Positions 61,201 to 64,000 of a stretch of 64,000 nucleotides of DNA are shown piece after piece; position 1 is the first letter of the stretch; each line of letters begins with the position of its first letter. Source of the stretch: Metarhizium brunneum (taxonomy: Eukaryota > Ascomycota > Sordariomycetes > Hypocreales > Clavicipitaceae); contig NC_089423.1 of the NCBI RefSeq assembly GCF_013426205.1, positions 4,650,001 to 4,714,000 on the forward strand. The letters run 5' to 3'. Under the pieces are notes generated by a model. The model saw only the letters and a program-made list of their open reading frames with translations, did no database searches and was not told the origin of the DNA. Position numbers and translations under genes: made by a program.

Positions 61201-61449
61201 AAGGATTGCCAAATGTAGCCCATATCCTTAAAACGCCGGGCACCGTAGCTGTGCAGAATAGCCAACCTATCCTTGATATCATTGGATAGCCCGTCTCGTC
61301 GATTCTCCTGACCGAGGGAACAAAAAATTCCATGCGGAATATCACCTTCTTTCCGGAACCAGTACTCGTTAGCAGGGATTAGCTCTTGATCATGGATGCC
61401 CGGTGCTCTTTAACCAGCGAAATTGTTGCCCAGAGCCGGGTCGAGGTGA

Positions 61450-63620
61450 CTAGCCTGTGGTCTTCAGCTTTGGCATCGGTACAGGAGTCAACTTAATCTT
61501 GCTGTTTCTGCCTGCTGGCTGTGCACTTGGAGGAGGACTCTGCTGAGTTTTTGCCGTGGCATCAGGAGTCTTTGTCTTCTTCTTCTTGGACTTCTTGCTG
61601 TCTCTGTCTGCAACAGGCGTGGAGGCTACACCAGGTTGAGGAATGGGAACAGGAGAAACCTTGTGCTGAGAGGATCCTGGCACTTGAGGGACAGGAACTG
61701 CCGTCTCACGAGGCTTTGACGCTGGAGTCTCAGGCTTGGACTTGCTACGCTTGGACTTCGACGAGGGCGTTGACCCCGGAATCGCCGGGGGCACAAGGAG
61801 CGTCTGTTTCTTGGAAACAGCCGACGATGGAGGCGCATCGGATCCGAGATCGGGACTCCCAACGCGCTCAGTCTTCTGCTTCTTTGTTTTGGTTTCTGCG
61901 GACAAGTTCTCCCCCATAAGTTGTTCTGTAGCAGCGACCGCATCATCCTCAGAAGAAACGTGCTTTCTTTTTCCCTTTCTTGGCGTCTCAGACTCCCCCT
62001 TTTCCTTCCTTTTCTTTTCCTTCTTGTCCGACTTGTTCTGTGCGCTGCCAGCGAGTATCGCAGGAGCAGGAGCAGGAGCAGGAGCATCAGCCATCTCTGT
62101 ATCATCTTCAATGTGGAAGGATGCATCTACACCAATTTGACCCATGGGACTAGTGACTCCATAAGGTTGATATCTGGCTTTGAGGCCCTCGGGTTGTTGT
62201 CGAGCCGGTGGCTTCGGAGTAGGGCCGACAGAAGAAGTAGCTCCTGAACCCTGGCCAAGTTGTGTGATTTTCTTGACTTGCATTACCTGGTCGATTGGTC
62301 GGGAGGCTGAACAGAGATCCCGGTCAGCCATGCTGTTATTTAAGTTGAGATAGGACAAGAGCGTGCTAGGGAAGCCTTACCGGATTGATATCGCGTTCCG
62401 TCAGAAGAGGGTATTAGAATTTGAATCGAGCTCTTTGGAGTCATACTGTCCATAGAAATGCCATAGTCTTCGCCATCATGTGAGAAGACGCTGTCGCCGC
62501 TTTGAGATTGGTTCATAGGAATCTCCATATTCTGCACAACTGAGATGGGTACGTTAGCTGGCACCGTAAAGTACCAGACTTGTTTCCCTTGCAGATTGGC
62601 CTGGTTGCAAATACGAGCAACGTCCTGTCCGTTGGTCCCACCGTCACTCTTGCGAAGAATAAAATCTGGGGCGATAAAGTCTGGGACAGTGGCCCGAGGA
62701 TCATGTTGACGATCAGCAATGTGCATAGACACGTCTGCGTCTTCTTCGCTCGAGTCTTCGGATGCATCATCTGATGGCTCTTCGGGAACTGATTTCCTCG
62801 TAGCGACTGGTTTTGCTTGGACGGCCGTCTGATCCTCATCATCAGTACCCTCATCGCTGGAGCTTGTCTCCGAAGTGGTGGCTGTGGAAGTGCCATTGGT
62901 CGACGTTATCGCTGCCTTGGGCTTTTTTGAAGCCGCTGGCTCACCTTCGTCGTCACTTTCGTCGTCACTGGCGCTATCGCTAGACTCTTGGTCCGATGAG
63001 GTCGAGCCTTTGACTTTTGTCGCAGTGGCCTTCTTATCTGGCTCATCGTCACTACTGCTTTCATCTCCTTCTTCCTCTTCCTCATCAGAACCAGAGGTGG
63101 AGCCAGAGCTGGATGGAGCCTCAGTTTTCAATGGCCCTCCGTTTGCTCTCACTTTCTGTTCACCTTTGACTGACTTCAACTCAGCCCCAGATCCTGATTC
63201 GGACTCGGATTCACTGCTAGTGTCATCCGATGAAGGCGCACCAGATTGTACAGGTCGCTTTGATTTGGCAGACGTGACATTCTTGGCGGTCGACCGGCGC
63301 TCATCGTCGCTGTCGGCTATTTCGTCTCTCTTGGCGGGCTTCTTGGGAGTTGCAGTGTTGGATGTTTTTGAAACTTGAAGCTTCTGCAAAAAGTCGGGGC
63401 CGTCTTCATCACTACTCTCACTGCTGCTACTACCACTCTCGTCGTCTTCAGACTCGTTGCCGAAAATGGCCTTGTCGATAGCGCCGGGTTCCTTCTTGAT
63501 CGAAACTTTCGACTTGGGGATGGGTCGTTTGTTGTACTGAGCTTCAGCACTGAGGCCCTTTTTCGTGTCCTCAATGTGCTTGTTCAAAGAGTGAACTTTG
63601 AAATGTTTCTTGGGTGCCAT
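61450..63620 (-). CDS. RPA34: RNA polymerase I subunit A34.5
   Basis: Predicted 698-residue nucleolar protein matching the fungal RPA34.5 layout. Exons 62381-63620 and 61450-62306, with a 74-bp intron. The N-terminal 300 residues start MAPKKHFKVHSLNKHIED and are very acidic, Ser/Asp/Glu-rich. The conserved core (about 320-460) has PDFIAPDFILRKSD and KQVWYFTVPANVPISVVQ, the region that pairs with A49 as a TFIIF-like heterodimer in Pol I. The intron falls inside this core (RYQSG|ASRPIDQVMQ). The last 200 residues are Lys-rich with a nuclear-localization-like KKSKKKKTKT. Yeast A34.5 is much shorter (about 230 residues); the long acidic and basic tails are typical of filamentous forms. Confidence 0.85.
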
Positions 63621-64000
63621 TGCGGACGAGAGGGGTGCACTCAATGTGCTGTTGCGAGAGCACAATTGGCTGGTATCCCAGGTTGTTGAGTTGAAGAAGT
63701 GGGAGGTTGAAGACTGGCGAAAGCACTTGAGCTGTGAAATTTTGGCGACGGCTCTGCGCGAGGCCCCACATTCGCGCCGCGTTCAGGGTCTTTAAAGGTG
63801 AGTGGCAGGGAAAAACTGCCAAGCCTGCAGCAATTGTGCTTATCGATAAGAAACATCACCTTCTTCGTCGCTGGTTCTCCTAGCCGCTCTTTGCCTGAAT
63901 GTCTTGTCGAAGTCTTACCTTGGAGTAAGAAAGCAGCCTTGTTTCCTTAATTTCTAGCAGTACCCTGGCTAGGCTCTTAAGAGCCTGCACTTGAATTGCA
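63621..64000. promoter_or_regulatory. Upstream region of RPA34.5, to window end
   Basis: The last 380 bp hold the promoter side of the Pol I subunit gene. Short frames are present on both strands but no further gene can be supported before the window ends. Confidence 0.45.

Larger units (their letters stand above)
53589..61449. other. 7.9-kb block without a convincing gene
   Basis: The longest gene-free stretch of the window, between the divergent AUR1 and RPA34.5... AUR1 reads left from 53588 and the Pol I subunit gene ends at 61450. The part next to AUR1 (about 53960-54125) is purine-rich on the plus strand. Frames up to 220 codons (54800-55462, 55744-56367, 58110-58712) show no domain, no repeats of known families and stop at random-looking places. 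The block holds seven TACGGAGT/ACTCCGTA sites between 55567 and 59207, homopolymer runs (A15 at 59406-59420, T18 at 60577-60594) and two microsatellites. It may contain non-coding transcripts or decayed repeats; neither can be shown from sequence alone. Confidence 0.5.

Noticed and set aside
61025..61345. Hydrophobic minus-strand frame resembling a membrane protein
   Set aside because: The hydrophobic segment is produced by the AATCAR hexamer repeat, not by a conserved protein.
1..64000. tRNA genes, CRISPR arrays, biosynthetic cluster, intact transposase or reverse transcriptase genes
   Set aside because: Scanning for tRNA B-box patterns, spaced direct repeats, synthase/P450 sets and transposase motifs by eye gave nothing supportable.

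Overview
The window is nuclear DNA from a filamentous ascomycete, most likely a Sordariomycete and plausibly of the Hypocreales. The genes have short GT-AG introns (mostly 53-106 bp, often with a CTAAC-type branch site), moderate GC coding sequence, and a gene set typical of Pezizomycotina: tandem-GFA protein, Ser/Thr-rich CBM19-like wall protein, AUR1, FIG1, NAB3. No operons, CRISPR arrays, tRNA genes, intact transposons or secondary-metabolite cluster were seen. Exon junctions below were worked out by hand from splice signals, reading phase and family motifs.

Layout. 1-759: 3' end of a GH47 alpha-mannosidase gene cut by the window edge, followed by a hairpin/MITE-like element with an AT-rich interior (869-1127). 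2149-3054: FIG1 calcium-influx/membrane-fusion protein. 5031-7573: TIP20/RINT1 tether. 7937-9036: YMC1-type mitochondrial carrier. 9970-11124: tandem GFA-domain zinc protein. 12219-14773: COG3. 15245-17059: FMP25-like mitochondrial RCC1 protein. 18533-19990: protein tyrosine phosphatase. 20637-23622: secreted Ser/Thr-rich CBM19-like protein. 25444-28343: large mitochondrial PPR-like protein. 28714-29671: prefoldin subunit 3. 30400-31123: a possible decayed two-transmembrane (SLATT-like) gene. 31484-32172: VanZ-like membrane protein. 33733-37272: SPT7 of SAGA. 38838-40528: cytosolic serine hydroxymethyltransferase. 41994-43804: ferric-reductase/NADPH-oxidase-like flavocytochrome. 44228-46895: NAB3. 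47650-48346: ICT1/PTH4-type release factor. 49436-50780: calmodulin-dependent kinase. 52080-53588: AUR1. 53589-61449: a 7.9-kb block without a convincing gene. 61450-63620: RNA polymerase I subunit A34.5.

The genes are mostly unrelated housekeeping functions: secretory traffic and glycosylation (GH47, TIP20, COG3, AUR1), mitochondrial biology (YMC1, FMP25, PPR-like, ICT1/PTH4), transcription and RNA (SPT7, NAB3, RPA34), signalling (PTP, CaMK, FIG1), folding (prefoldin) and one-carbon metabolism (SHMT). There is no sign that they act as one system. The least ordinary parts are the hairpin element at 869-1127, the degenerate SLATT-like remnant near 30.4-31.1 kb, AT-rich DNA near 38.2-38.4 kb, and the gene-empty 53.6-61.4 kb block with a cluster of TACGGAGT/ACTCCGTA motifs.
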